Positions 41,911 through 51,132 are shown, counted from the stretch's first letter. The stretch: 64,000 nucleotides of DNA from Mediterranea massiliensis (GCA_015060685.1 SUXZ01000004.1:118640-182639), one strand, 5' to 3'. Translations and numbers: made by a program. The notes: a model not told the origin generated them from the letters alone.

Positions 41911-43472
41911 TACACGAATACCAGCTACGGGTAATACCTGAAATAGCAGGAAGCGAACAACAACTGAAGGCCTTTATCGTTGCGGATAAGGGCCTTCGGG
42001 CTAACGATATAACGGCGGTGCGCATACTGAAACGGAGTATCGATGCGCGCCAACGCACGATATTCGTTAACTTGACCGTTCGCGTCTATGTGAACGAGAT
42101 GCCCGAAAAGCTTGAGTATGTTCCTACTATATATAATAATGTGGAAGGTTGCCCGCAAGTGGTGGTAGTGGGTGCAGGCCCCGGTGGCTTGTTTGCTGCA
42201 CTACGCCTGATAGAATTAGGCCTTCGTCCCGTGGTGATTGAGCGCGGAAAGGATGTGCGCGAACGCAAAAAAGACCTGGCACGCATCGGCCGCGAGCAGC
42301 GTGTGGATAGCGAGTCGAACTATAGTTTTGGCGAAGGTGGTGCCGGTGCTTATAGCGACGGAAAACTCTATACACGCAGCAAGAAACGAGGCAATACAGA
42401 AAAAATTCTAAATGTGTTTTGTCAACACGGTGCATCGACATCCATCCTGGTGGATGCGCATCCGCACATCGGCACGGACAAGTTGCCGCGTGTCATCGAG
42501 AACATGCGCAACACCATCTTGTCGTGCGGAGGCGAAGTGCACTTCCAAACACGTATGGATGCGCTGATTGTAGCGGACGACAAGGTGTGTGGCATTGAAA
42601 CAAATACGGGCGAAACGTTTATGGGCCCCGTCATTTTGGCTACCGGACACTCGGCACGCGACGTATATCGGCAACTATCCGCACAGGGCATCGAGATGGA
42701 GGCTAAAGGCATTGCCGTGGGCGTGCGCTTGGAGCATCCGTCGCATTTGATTGACCAGATACAATACCACCGCAAAGAGGGTAGAGGCTTGTTTCTGCCG
42801 GCGGCCGAGTATAGCATGGTGACACAGGTGGACGGACGAGGCGTGTATAGCTTCTGCATGTGTCCGGGTGGCTTTGTAGTGCCTGCGGCAAGTGGCCCCG
42901 AGCAGTTGGTGGTGAACGGCATGAGCCCAAGCAATCGCGGCTCGCGATGGAGCAATAGCGGCATGGTGGTGGAGTTGCGTCCCGAGGATATGCCGGCGCT
43001 TGGTGTGCAGGACGACGATGTGTTGCGCGTGATGCACTTCCAGGAAGAACTTGAACGGATGTGCTGGCAACAAGGCAACCGCAAGCAAACCGCACCGGCT
43101 CAACGCATGGCCGACTTCTGCAACAAGAAACTCAGTTTCGACCTCCCCGAAAGCTCGTATGCACCGGGATTGGTTTCCTCTCCGCTACACTTCTGGCTTC
43201 CGCCTTTCATAGCGGACAGATTGGCCAAGGGTTTCCGCCATTTCGGTAAGCAAAGCCGCGGATTTCTGACCAACGAGGCAACGATGATTGCCGTGGAAAC
43301 ACGCACCTCGTCGCCGGTGCGCATCTTGCGCGACAGGGAGTTGTTGCAACACGTACGCTTGCAAGGATTGTTTCCTTGCGGTGAGGGTGCAGGCTATGCC
43401 GGTGGCATTGTTTCGGCCGGTGTAGATGGTGAGCGTTGCGCCGAGGCAGTGGCAAACTATTTAGCGGTTTGA
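41907..43472 (+). CDS. FAD-dependent dehydrogenase (COG2509 family)
   Basis: The 521-aa protein has an N-terminal extension (about 1-85), then the FAD-binding GAGPGGLFAALRLIELGLRPVVIERG. Family block ESNYSFGEGGAGAYSDGKLYTR and a C-terminal GxG-type block PCGEGAGYAGGIVSAGVDG follow. Members are predicted flavin oxidoreductases of unknown substrate. ATGA overlap with the aldo/keto reductase gene implies translational coupling and a shared redox pathway with the polyferredoxin. Confidence 0.9.
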   Translation: MIHEYQLRVIPEIAGSEQQLKAFIVADKGLRANDITAVRILKRSIDARQRTIFVNLTVRVYVNEMPEKLEYVPTIYNNVEGCPQVVVVGAGPGGLFAALRLIELGLRPVVIERGKDVRERKKDLARIGREQRVDSESNYSFGEGGAGAYSDGKLYTRSKKRGNTEKILNVFCQHGASTSILVDAHPHIGTDKLPRVIENMRNTILSCGGEVHFQTRMDALIVADDKVCGIETNTGETFMGPVILATGHSARDVYRQLSAQGIEMEAKGIAVGVRLEHPSHLIDQIQYHRKEGRGLFLPAAEYSMVTQVDGRGVYSFCMCPGGFVVPAASGPEQLVVNGMSPSNRGSRWSNSGMVVELRPEDMPALGVQDDDVLRVMHFQEELERMCWQQGNRKQTAPAQRMADFCNKKLSFDLPESSYAPGLVSSPLHFWLPPFIADRLAKGFRHFGKQSRGFLTNEATMIAVETRTSSPVRILRDRELLQHVRLQGLFPCGEGAGYAGGIVSAGVDGERCAEAVANYLAV

Positions 43473-43481
43473 ATTGTTTTT

Positions 43482-43515
43482 TTGTAGGGACGCAGCGTGC
43501 TGCGTCCGCGTAAAC
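43482..43515. repeat. REP-like palindrome, copy 4
   Basis: TTGTAGGGACGCAGCGTGCTGCGTCCGCGTAAAC in the 61-nt gap before the cysteine synthase gene; nearly identical to copies 2 and 3, 14 kb away. Confidence 0.8.
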
Positions 43516-43533
43516 ATAAATAATATTATCTAA

Positions 43534-44457
43534 ATGAAGATAGCGAATAATTTACTCGAATTGGTGGGTAATACTCCCCTGATGCAAGTATCAGCATTCA
43601 GCAAGCAAATGGAACTTGCTACGCCGTTGTGGGTGAAGATAGAAGCATTCAACCCCAGCGGTAGCGTAAAGGCGCGTGCCGCATTGGCCATGGTAGAGGA
43701 TGCCGAGCAAGCCGGTTTGTTAAAGCCGGGTGCTACCATCATTGAACCAACAAGTGGCAATACAGGCATCGGATTGGCTATGGTGGCCACCGTAAAGGGG
43801 TATCACCTGATGCTGACCATGCCCGAAACAATGTCGATAGAACGACGAAAGTTGCTTGCTGCTTATGGTGCCGAATTGGTGCTTACACCGGGTAGCGAAG
43901 GCATGGCGGGTGCTATCGCCAAGGCCGAAGAGTTGCATCGCATGATACCGGGTTCGTACATCCCCGGACAATTCGATAATCCCGCCAATCCGGCTATTCA
44001 CGAACGTACTACGGCGCGCGAGATATGGGCGGATACCGACGGACGCATCACCGCTTTTGTGGCGGGTGTAGGCACGGGTGGTACGCTATGTGGTACAGGG
44101 CGTTGCTTGAAACAACTTAATCCCGCCATTCGTGTGGTAGGTGTTGAACCGGCTTCATCGCCCGTATTGCAAGGTGGCGTTGCCGGGCCGCATGGCTTGC
44201 AAGGTATTGGCGCAAACTTTGTGCCGGCCAACTACGACGCGGAGGTGGTGGACGAAGTGATGGGCGTGAGCGATGAAGAGGCTTTTGAAGCGGCACGAAC
44301 ATTGGCGCGTACCGAAGGCTTGTTGGTGGGCATTTCGTCGGGCGCGGCATTGGCGGCGGCTGTACGCTTATCGCGTAGCATGACAGATGCTACGGGTATT
44401 GTGGTATTGCTACCGGATAGTGGAGAACGTTACCTCAGTACAGGTTTGTTTGACTAA
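43534..44457 (+). CDS. cysK: Cysteine synthase (O-acetylserine sulfhydrylase)
   Basis: The 307-aa fold-type II PLP enzyme has the Lys block NPSGSVKARAALAM, the substrate loop EPTSGNTGIGLAM and the phosphate-binding GVGTGGTLCGTG. It makes cysteine from O-acetylserine and sulfide. CysK and CysM types cannot be separated safely by eye. Separated from the regulator gene downstream by 2 nt. Confidence 0.93.
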   Translation: MKIANNLLELVGNTPLMQVSAFSKQMELATPLWVKIEAFNPSGSVKARAALAMVEDAEQAGLLKPGATIIEPTSGNTGIGLAMVATVKGYHLMLTMPETMSIERRKLLAAYGAELVLTPGSEGMAGAIAKAEELHRMIPGSYIPGQFDNPANPAIHERTTAREIWADTDGRITAFVAGVGTGGTLCGTGRCLKQLNPAIRVVGVEPASSPVLQGGVAGPHGLQGIGANFVPANYDAEVVDEVMGVSDEEAFEAARTLARTEGLLVGISSGAALAAAVRLSRSMTDATGIVVLLPDSGERYLSTGLFD

Positions 44458-44459
44458 TC

Positions 44460-45038
44460 ATGAACAAAGAGATTGCTATCATAGAACCCAATACATTGGC
44501 TGGTTTAGGCTTGCGGCATTTGTTGCAACAGATGATGCCGGCTATTACGATTCGTCATTTTGGCTCGATGCAACAACTTACAGATGATACGCCCGATATG
44601 TATGGACACTATTTTGTATCGTCTGCTGTCTATTTCGAGCATGCTTCCTTCTTTCTTCAACGCATGTCGCGCACCATTGTGCTTACTTCAGGCGGTGCAG
44701 TGCCCGGTCTTTCGGATGTCAATACGTTGAATGTGAATCAAAGCGAACAGGCATTGACGCGCGACATTTTGCGTTTGCATAGTCGCGGACATGGACATGA
44801 CCATAATCATCGCCCAACAATGGCTGTCGAACACGATTTATCTCCCCGCGAAATAGAAGTATTAGTGCTGCTAACGCGCGGATACATCAATAAAGAGATA
44901 GCCGATAGGCTGAACATCTCGCTTACCACCGTCATTACACACCGAAAGAACATTACCGAGAAGTTGGGAATCAAGTCGCTTTCCGGCCTCACCATTTATG
45001 CCGTGATGCGTGGATATGTGGAACCGCATGAGTTATAA
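44460..45038 (+). CDS. LuxR/NarL-type transcriptional regulator with degenerate receiver and His-rich linker
   Basis: The 192-aa protein has a receiver-like first half (EIAIIEPNTLAGLGLRHLLQQMM...) without an acidic pocket or phospho-acceptor Asp, then a His-rich linker HSRGHGHDHNH (about 107-117), then a LuxR-type HTH (LSPREIEVLVLLTRGYINKEIADRLNISLTTVITHRKNI). It is likely a non-phosphorylated regulator; the linker could bind metal. Two nt behind cysK, so co-transcribed. Confidence 0.87.
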   Translation: MNKEIAIIEPNTLAGLGLRHLLQQMMPAITIRHFGSMQQLTDDTPDMYGHYFVSSAVYFEHASFFLQRMSRTIVLTSGGAVPGLSDVNTLNVNQSEQALTRDILRLHSRGHGHDHNHRPTMAVEHDLSPREIEVLVLLTRGYINKEIADRLNISLTTVITHRKNITEKLGIKSLSGLTIYAVMRGYVEPHEL

Positions 45039-45097
45039 AATAATAATGTGTAGCCATAATTCTCAATTCTCAATTCTTAATTATTAATTAAAAAATA

Positions 45098-45110
45098 CCT
45101 ACCTTTGTTG
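45098..45110 (+). promoter_or_regulatory. Promoter of metA
   Basis: CCTACCTTTGTTG contains TACCTTTG (45100-45107), about 27 nt upstream of the ATG. AATTCTCAATTCTCAATTCTTAATT words lie just before it. Confidence 0.7.
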
Positions 45111-45133
45111 CCCAAATTATAAAGATTGACAAC

Positions 45134-46051
45134 ATGCCCTTAAAACTGCCCGATAAACTACCGGCCATCGAGTTGCTGAAAGAAGAAAATATCTTTGTTA
45201 TGGACAATTCGCGCGCATCGAAGCAAGACATCCGCCCGTTGCGCATTGCTGTTCTTAACTTGATGCCTCTGAAGATTACAACCGAGACAGACCTCGTTCG
45301 TTTGCTCAGTAATACGCCTTTGCAGGTGGAAATCTCGTTGATGAAGATTAAGAGTCATACATCGAAGAATACGCCTGTCGAACACATGCAGGCTTTCTAT
45401 ACCGATTTCGAAGAGATGCGCCACATGAAGTACGATGGTATGATTATCACCGGTGCACCCGTTGAACACATGGAGTTCGAAGAGGTGGGATATTGGGACG
45501 AAATCAAGCAGATTTTCGATTGGGCGCGTACACACGTCACCTCTACGCTTTACATTTGCTGGGCAGCTCAAGCAGGGTTGTATCATCATTATGGGGTACC
45601 CAAGTATCCGTTGGAGAAGAAGATGTTTGGCATCTTCCCACACCAACCATTATTGCCGCTTCATCCTATTTTCCGTGGTTTCGACAATACATTCAATGTG
45701 CCGCATAGCCGCCACACGGAGGTGCGTGCAGCGGATATTTTGAAGCATAAGGAATTGACAATCCTTTCTCATTCGGAGGAAGCCGGTGTGCACATGGTGA
45801 TGGCACGTGGTGGACGCGAATTCTTCGTAACCGGTCATTCGGAATACTCGCCGTTAACGTTGGATACAGAATATCGTCGCGATTTAAGCAAGGGATTGCC
45901 CATTGATATGCCGCGCAATTACTATCGCAACGACGACCCCGAACAGGGCGTTATCGTCAGTTGGCGTGCACATGCCAACTTATTGTTCAGCAATTGGTTG
46001 AACTACTTTGTATATCAAGAAACACCTTATAATATCGAAGAAATTAGATAG
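45134..46051 (+). CDS. metA: Homoserine O-acyltransferase MetA, predicted acetyl-CoA-specific
   Basis: The 305-aa protein is collinear with MetA (MPLKLPDKLPAIELLKEENIFVM). Catalytic Cys142 lies in YICWAAQAGLYHHYG and His in VPHSRHTEVR. Residue 111 is Glu (TGAPVEHMEFEEV); in this family Glu111 marks acetyl-CoA users and Gly111 succinyl-CoA users, so it most likely makes O-acetylhomoserine for methionine synthesis despite the usual O-succinyltransferase label. Followed after 21 nt by a U32 gene. Confidence 0.93.
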   Translation: MPLKLPDKLPAIELLKEENIFVMDNSRASKQDIRPLRIAVLNLMPLKITTETDLVRLLSNTPLQVEISLMKIKSHTSKNTPVEHMQAFYTDFEEMRHMKYDGMIITGAPVEHMEFEEVGYWDEIKQIFDWARTHVTSTLYICWAAQAGLYHHYGVPKYPLEKKMFGIFPHQPLLPLHPIFRGFDNTFNVPHSRHTEVRAADILKHKELTILSHSEEAGVHMVMARGGREFFVTGHSEYSPLTLDTEYRRDLSKGLPIDMPRNYYRNDDPEQGVIVSWRAHANLLFSNWLNYFVYQETPYNIEEIR

Positions 46052-46072
46052 TTACGCTTTAACTTTTAATTT

Positions 46073-47908
46073 TTGAAGCAAGTACGAAACATAGAACTAT
46101 TGGCACCGGCTAAAAACTTGGCATGTGCTATGGCCGCCATCGACCATGGTGCAGACGCAGTGTATATCGGTGCCCCGCGTTTTGGTGCCCGTGTAGCGGC
46201 CGGCAATAGCTTGGAGGATATTGAAACCATCGTAAACTATGCACATATCTACAACGTGCGCGTTTATGTTACAATCAATACGTTGCTCACCGATGCGCAA
46301 CTCAAAGAAGCAGAGGCGTTGATTTGGCAACTATATCGCATAGGTGTGGATGCTATCATTGTGCAAGATTTGGGCATCACGCAACTTAACCTACCGCCTA
46401 TACCGCTTCATGCAAGTACGCAGATGGATAACCGCACGCCGCAAAAGGTAAGTTTCCTGGCGCAAGCCGGTTTTTCGCAAGTTGTTTTGGCGCGCGAGTT
46501 ATCGTTGGACGATATTAGAGCGATACATCAAGCGTCGCCACAAACGCTGCTCGAGGTGTTTGTACATGGGGCGTTGTGCGTCAGCTATAGCGGACAATGT
46601 TACATCAGTCAGGCTTGTTTCGGACGTAGTGCTAATCGCGGTGAGTGTGCGCAATTCTGTCGTTTGGCGTTCAATATGGTGGATGCCGACGGCAAGCTTA
46701 TCGCTAAGAACAAGCACTTGCTTTCGTTGAAAGATTTGAATCAGTTGGACAATCTTGAACAACTGCTCGATGCCGGTGCATCGTCGTTCAAGATAGAGGG
46801 CCGATTGAAGGATGCAGAGTATGTAAAGAACGTAACGGCTTCTTATCGCCAGAAACTCGATGCTATCTTCCGTCGTCGTCCGGAGTATCGTCGTTCTTCA
46901 TCAGGAAAATCGACTTATACCTTTACTCCTCAAGTGGATAAGAGCTTTAATCGCGGTTTTACCCACTTCTTTATCAATGGTCGCCAACAAGGCATTGAAG
47001 CGTTTGATACACCAAAATCATTGGGCGAGTTTGTCGGCACGTTGAAGGATCAACGCGGTGGATGCTTAACCGTAGCCGGAGTAAAATCCTTTCATAACGG
47101 TGATGGTTTGTGCTTTGTCGATGAGTATGGTCGTTTGCAAGGTTTTCGCATCAATCGGGTAGAGGGAAATAAACTCTTTCCTGCCGGACAAATACCGCGC
47201 ATCCCACTTCGTACACCTATCTATCGCAATTACGATCAAGAGTTCGAACGCTTGTTGGCTCGTCCGTCGGCCGAACGACGCATACACATCGCTTGGCGTT
47301 TGTCGCAAATGTCGTGGGGTTTTGCGCTTACGGCTACCGACGAAGATGATAATACAGTTATGCTTACTTTCCCTGCAGAGAAGCAGCTTGCTCGTACACC
47401 GCAGAAGCCAAATCTGTGCGCATTGTTATGCAAATTGGGAAATACACCATTCGAAGCAAAGCCGGAAGAGGTGGAAATAGCTTACGACGAAGAGTGGTTC
47501 CTACCCGCATCGCTTGTTGCAGAATGGCGTCGTCAAGTAGTAGAAAAGCTATTGGCGCTTCGCCGTATAAACTATCGTCAACCGTTGCAACGCATCACGC
47601 CAACAACACATATTTTTGTGTCGCAACAACTTACCTATCTTGGCAATGTGATGAATGCGCAATCGCAAGCATTTTATGCGCAGCATGGTGTAGCGGAAAT
47701 AGCTCCTGCTTATGAACAACAACCACCGGAATCCGTTCCGCTCATGTTTTGTCGCCATTGCTTGCGCTATTCAATGGGGTGGTGTCCGCAACAACATGCC
47801 GCACGTTCACCGTATCGTGAACCTTATTATTTAGTAAGTACCGATGGCAATCGCTTCCGCCTTCAATTCGATTGCAAGCATTGCCAGATGTTGGTGTTTA
47901 AGGAGTGA
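46073..47908 (+). CDS. U32 family protein, possibly 23S rRNA hydroxylase RlhA-like
   Basis: The 611-aa protein starts at TTG 46073 (KQVRNIELLAPAKNLACAM); no in-frame ATG lies upstream and homologues begin at this block. The U32 signature EVFVHGALCVSYSGQCYISQACFGRSANRGECAQFCR is complete, followed by the DUF3656-type C-terminal half. Four further Cys (CRHCLRYSMGWCPQQH, FDCKHC) suggest an iron-sulfur cluster. Related proteins hydroxylate 23S rRNA C2501 (RlhA) or act in other RNA or ubiquinone hydroxylations; the old peptidase name is doubtful. The 21-nt gap to metA suggests one transcript. Confidence 0.88.
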   Translation: MKQVRNIELLAPAKNLACAMAAIDHGADAVYIGAPRFGARVAAGNSLEDIETIVNYAHIYNVRVYVTINTLLTDAQLKEAEALIWQLYRIGVDAIIVQDLGITQLNLPPIPLHASTQMDNRTPQKVSFLAQAGFSQVVLARELSLDDIRAIHQASPQTLLEVFVHGALCVSYSGQCYISQACFGRSANRGECAQFCRLAFNMVDADGKLIAKNKHLLSLKDLNQLDNLEQLLDAGASSFKIEGRLKDAEYVKNVTASYRQKLDAIFRRRPEYRRSSSGKSTYTFTPQVDKSFNRGFTHFFINGRQQGIEAFDTPKSLGEFVGTLKDQRGGCLTVAGVKSFHNGDGLCFVDEYGRLQGFRINRVEGNKLFPAGQIPRIPLRTPIYRNYDQEFERLLARPSAERRIHIAWRLSQMSWGFALTATDEDDNTVMLTFPAEKQLARTPQKPNLCALLCKLGNTPFEAKPEEVEIAYDEEWFLPASLVAEWRRQVVEKLLALRRINYRQPLQRITPTTHIFVSQQLTYLGNVMNAQSQAFYAQHGVAEIAPAYEQQPPESVPLMFCRHCLRYSMGWCPQQHAARSPYREPYYLVSTDGNRFRLQFDCKHCQMLVFKE

Positions 47909-48008
47909 TTAGTGTAGATAGTGATTAGCTGTTAGCGATTAGTGATTAGCGAACTATCGGCCTTTATCTCCCTTTATCTCCAAACTCAGCACTCAGCACT
48001 CAAAACTC
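47904..48008. repeat. Word repeats between convergent genes
   Basis: GTGATTAGCTGTTAGCGATTAGTGATTAG, then TTTATCTCCCTTTATCTCC, then ACTCAGCACTCAGCACTCAAAACTC. They reach from the U32 stop into the stop codon of the TonB-dependent receptor on the other strand. No ordinary terminator hairpin is seen here. Confidence 0.8.
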
Positions 48009-50420
48009 TATCCGTATTTCCACACCACCATGTACAGGACGGCCAAGTTGCTTCAAGCCATTGTTCATGCTGGTGAAGTAGAAGGTAGCATATTCTTTGT
48101 CAAGCGCGTTGCGCACCCAGAAACTTACTTCACAATCTTTATGTTGTAGGCTTACGCGGCTATTCAATGTACCGTAGAAAGATTGGCTCACACTATTTGC
48201 TTCGTCCCAATAGATGCGTCCGGCACCGGCATAGTTGGCACTAAACACAATGCGGTCAATCATTCTCTTCGGCAATTCGATGGCGTATTGTGCGCCAAGG
48301 TTCAATGTGTGTTTCGGAACGAATGGAACATAGTTGCCGGTGTAGTCGATGGCCATCTCGCTACTATCCACTTTATTTCCCAATTCCCAATAGCGGAAGG
48401 TGGCGTAGGTGTAGCCATAGGCCGCATTTACTTGTAGCGCTTTGCTCAATGCTACATTAGCTGCTACTTCCATACCCATGCTACGACTTTTGCCGGCATT
48501 GATTGTTTCGCGTCCCAATCCGCTAAGTAGCATGCGTGATATCTGTTGATTTTCTGTCTCCATTAAGAAAAGGGCACCATCAAGTTGCAAGCGGCCATTC
48601 CATAGGTTAAGGTGAGTACCTACTTCATAGTTCCATGTCACTTCCGGTTTGAATTCGATAGCATGCTTTTCGTCGGGGTTGGCACTTGCATCAGGGAAGA
48701 AATTGCCTACCATGCTGGCGTATGAATCGGGTACTTTATCAAGCATTGTCTCTTTCGTTAAGCGCATCATGTCGTTGCGTAAGCTCGATTGCAACAAGTC
48801 GCTGAACAATTGAATGTTATAACCTCCCGAGCGGTATCCTTTGCTTATGCTTGCGTAGAGGTTGCCACGTTCGTTGGATAGGTTGTATTGCAACGCTATT
48901 TTGGGTAATAACTGCAAGTAGTCTTTGCTCAATGCACCGTCGTAGCGGCTTTCTACTTCAAGTTTAGTCGGCGGCATCATCTCAATCTCGCGAACTACTT
49001 GTCCGTTCATAATCATTTCTCCTTTGATGCCTACGTTATAGTCGAGGGCTGTGCCGGTGTTGTAGTCAATCTTCATCTTCTCGTAGTCGAGTCGCAAGCC
49101 GGCGGTAAGTGAAAGGCCATCTACGCCAAACAAATCGTTGAAGGTGCTTTGGTGGAAAAGGGCTGCATTAGCCATCGGCGTGTCGAATGCTCCATCGATA
49201 GGCATCTCTTTGCTATCTAAGTTCAGCGAAGGAAGGATGTGCATCGCCATAGGTCCCATGGCTACCTCAATCTTCTCTGGCATAAAACTTGCAATGTTCT
49301 TTCCCAACATGGTTATTCCATCTTTGCGGAAGTTTACGGGTGCGCTGGTGTGTAAATCTTGGTAGAAACCGAATATGCCGGTTGTCCATTGCCAACGACG
49401 ACCAGGTTTCGACTTCAATACAATCTCCTCGCTGATGGTATGAATGCGTTGGCATTGCTCAAGCGTGAAGATATCGGCCGGCGTAAAATCTTGATCCATG
49501 AACATCTTGTCGTTCAAGTGTTGATAGCCGGTCACTGCGCTGAAGATAAATGCATTTGCTTGGTGCTCAATGTTCAGTCCTACGTTTAGCAATTGGCGGC
49601 GATAAGTGCTTTCGCGGTTATAGGCCGGTTGTGCCACCTCGTCCTTCTCCTTATTATATATACCGTATGGATAACCACCTTGGTTGCTAAATTCGTAGTT
49701 GGTGCTTAGGTCAATCTTCCAATCTTCTGCGGCAAACCAAATGGCGCGAATGCGTCCTCCAGCTTGTTGGCTATGGTCAATCTTGTCATTCGCTAAAGCA
49801 GCATTTTTAAAGAAGCCGCCTTCGTAGTCGTAGAAGCCGCCTACCGAGAATGCAAACGATGGACTGATGCGATGATAATGAGTTAACGAGGCGCGATATT
49901 GGTTGTGACTACCGGCGCCCAAGCGGAGGTCGGTGCCTTGATAGCTGAAAGGCGATTTGGTGTGTACCTTGATGAGGCCGCCCATTGTGTTACGTCCGTA
50001 AAGTGTGCTTTGAGGGCCGCGCAACACGTCGATGCGCTCAACATCAGCGTAGTTGAAGTCGAAAGCCGACTTGTCTATAAAAGGAACATTATCCACATAC
50101 AACCCCACCGCCGGTGTGTTGATGCGCGAACCAATGCCACGAATATACACGGCCGAAGTCAGGCGTGACCCATAATCGGGGATGAAAATGTTCGGTACAA
50201 CACTACTCAATCCCTTAATATCCTCTACATGATTATCCTTCAGTTGGGTGTGCGACAATAGCGTTACGCCTGTAGGCAATTCACGCATTTTTTGCGTTTC
50301 TTTCGGATTACCGATGATTGTAATCTCTTCAACATCAATAACTTTTAATGTGTCAATCTCTTCGGCTTGTGCGTAGCTCATAAAGCATACACCAAGTAGC
50401 AATGCAAATACTTTCTTCAT
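48000..50420 (-). CDS. TonB-dependent receptor
   Basis: The start is set at the ATG at 50420 (MKKVFALLLGVCFMSYAQA), a good signal peptide, rather than the track start ten codons upstream that would overlap the promoter. About 806 aa: plug domain (about 30-165, GLSSVVPNIFIPDYGSRLTSAVYIRGIGSRI; DVLRGPQSTLYGRNTMGGLIKV) and a barrel ending in EIRIEF. No SusD partner, anti-sigma factor or carboxypeptidase-like N-domain; this resembles siderophore/vitamin-type receptors rather than SusC. Substrate unknown. Confidence 0.92.
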   Translation of the reverse strand: MKKVFALLLGVCFMSYAQAEEIDTLKVIDVEEITIIGNPKETQKMRELPTGVTLLSHTQLKDNHVEDIKGLSSVVPNIFIPDYGSRLTSAVYIRGIGSRINTPAVGLYVDNVPFIDKSAFDFNYADVERIDVLRGPQSTLYGRNTMGGLIKVHTKSPFSYQGTDLRLGAGSHNQYRASLTHYHRISPSFAFSVGGFYDYEGGFFKNAALANDKIDHSQQAGGRIRAIWFAAEDWKIDLSTNYEFSNQGGYPYGIYNKEKDEVAQPAYNRESTYRRQLLNVGLNIEHQANAFIFSAVTGYQHLNDKMFMDQDFTPADIFTLEQCQRIHTISEEIVLKSKPGRRWQWTTGIFGFYQDLHTSAPVNFRKDGITMLGKNIASFMPEKIEVAMGPMAMHILPSLNLDSKEMPIDGAFDTPMANAALFHQSTFNDLFGVDGLSLTAGLRLDYEKMKIDYNTGTALDYNVGIKGEMIMNGQVVREIEMMPPTKLEVESRYDGALSKDYLQLLPKIALQYNLSNERGNLYASISKGYRSGGYNIQLFSDLLQSSLRNDMMRLTKETMLDKVPDSYASMVGNFFPDASANPDEKHAIEFKPEVTWNYEVGTHLNLWNGRLQLDGALFLMETENQQISRMLLSGLGRETINAGKSRSMGMEVAANVALSKALQVNAAYGYTYATFRYWELGNKVDSSEMAIDYTGNYVPFVPKHTLNLGAQYAIELPKRMIDRIVFSANYAGAGRIYWDEANSVSQSFYGTLNSRVSLQHKDCEVSFWVRNALDKEYATFYFTSMNNGLKQLGRPVHGGVEIRIEF

Positions 50421-50435
50421 ATTCTTAAAATTTCG

Positions 50436-50450
50436 GCTGCAAAGATACAA
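50436..50450 (-). promoter_or_regulatory. Promoter of the TonB-dependent receptor
   Basis: Minus strand TTGTATCTTTGCAGCC contains TATCTTTG (50440-50447). Confidence 0.7.
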
Positions 50451-50560
50451 TCACAATCTTCTTTAAACAATCCTAATAAATGAGGAATTTTGCAGAAAAA
50501 TTGCGTTGAATGGTTAAAAATCCAAACAACCCCTTTCGCTCTCCCAAAGAGCCTTTATAT

Positions 50561-50621
50561 AATTTTCCTCGTGAGGGAGATATATAGCCCTCACGAGAAA
50601 AAATTTTTTCTCTCACGAGGA
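50561..50621. repeat. Dispersed palindromic repeat, copy 2
   Basis: CTCGTGAGGG (50568-50577) / CCCTCACGAG (50588-50597) followed by another half-site CTCTCACGAGG (50611-50621), the same layout as at 7826-7885. Around it (50450-50780) is AT-rich DNA without a convincing gene. Confidence 0.75.
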
Positions 50622-50774
50622 AAAAATATCTCCTTCGTCGAGCTTCTTTTGGATTTTTATCAAAAGCGGTAATTTTTCTTTATGCATAAATTGAAATTAA
50701 TTTAGGTATAAATTGCAAATGAATTTTTGTATAAATAAAAAATAATTTAGGCGATGCCTATATATTACAAATAG

Positions 50775-50792
50775 AATCCTTATTTTTGCAAC
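50775..50792 (+). promoter_or_regulatory. Promoter of the structured RNA
   Basis: CCTTATTTTTGCAACG carries TATTTTTG, a TAnnTTTG match, just before the first helix. Confidence 0.55.
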
Positions 50793-51132
50793 GTTCCTTG
50801 TGCCGAAGCCCCCTAATGTGGGGTGGGTGAGTGGGAACAAGACATATTGAAAGGCGTTTACTACGCTTTGGTTTTGACTCTTGAAATCCTGAGAAAATTT
50901 CATTTTGTCATTCAAAACAAAGCAGCGGTGAATGTCCCTGGGTATGCTATATACATACCTTCTATGCCTTACGGCCATTGGTGTATCCATGCACCAATGG
51001 CAACTTTTGGTATAGTTGGTTGTTATACATATCGGTGTGGGGCTTCGGCGTTGTTCGTTTCAATGACAAGGGCAATTCTCAGGAGCCTCAAGAGTGGAGC
51101 GAGCGACAGTGCAGGGCTTCACACTTTTTTTA
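50793..51132 (+). ncRNA. Structured non-coding RNA, about 340 nt (family uncertain; possibly Bacteroidales-1-like)
   Basis: A series of near-perfect hairpins follows a -7 promoter: GTTCC (50793) with GGAAC (50834); GCTTTGGTTTTGA (50865) with TCAAAACAAAGC (50912), enclosing TGAC/GTCA and GAAAT/ATTTC; GGTATG/CATACC (50941-50959); GCCATTGGTG/CACCAATGGC (50974-51001); GTATA/TATAC (51010-51028). It ends at AGTG...CACTTTTTTT (about 51108-51130). The sequence feels like a multi-copy Bacteroidales RNA I have seen before, but I cannot assign the Rfam family. A 107-aa ORF across it is more likely incidental. Confidence 0.6.
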
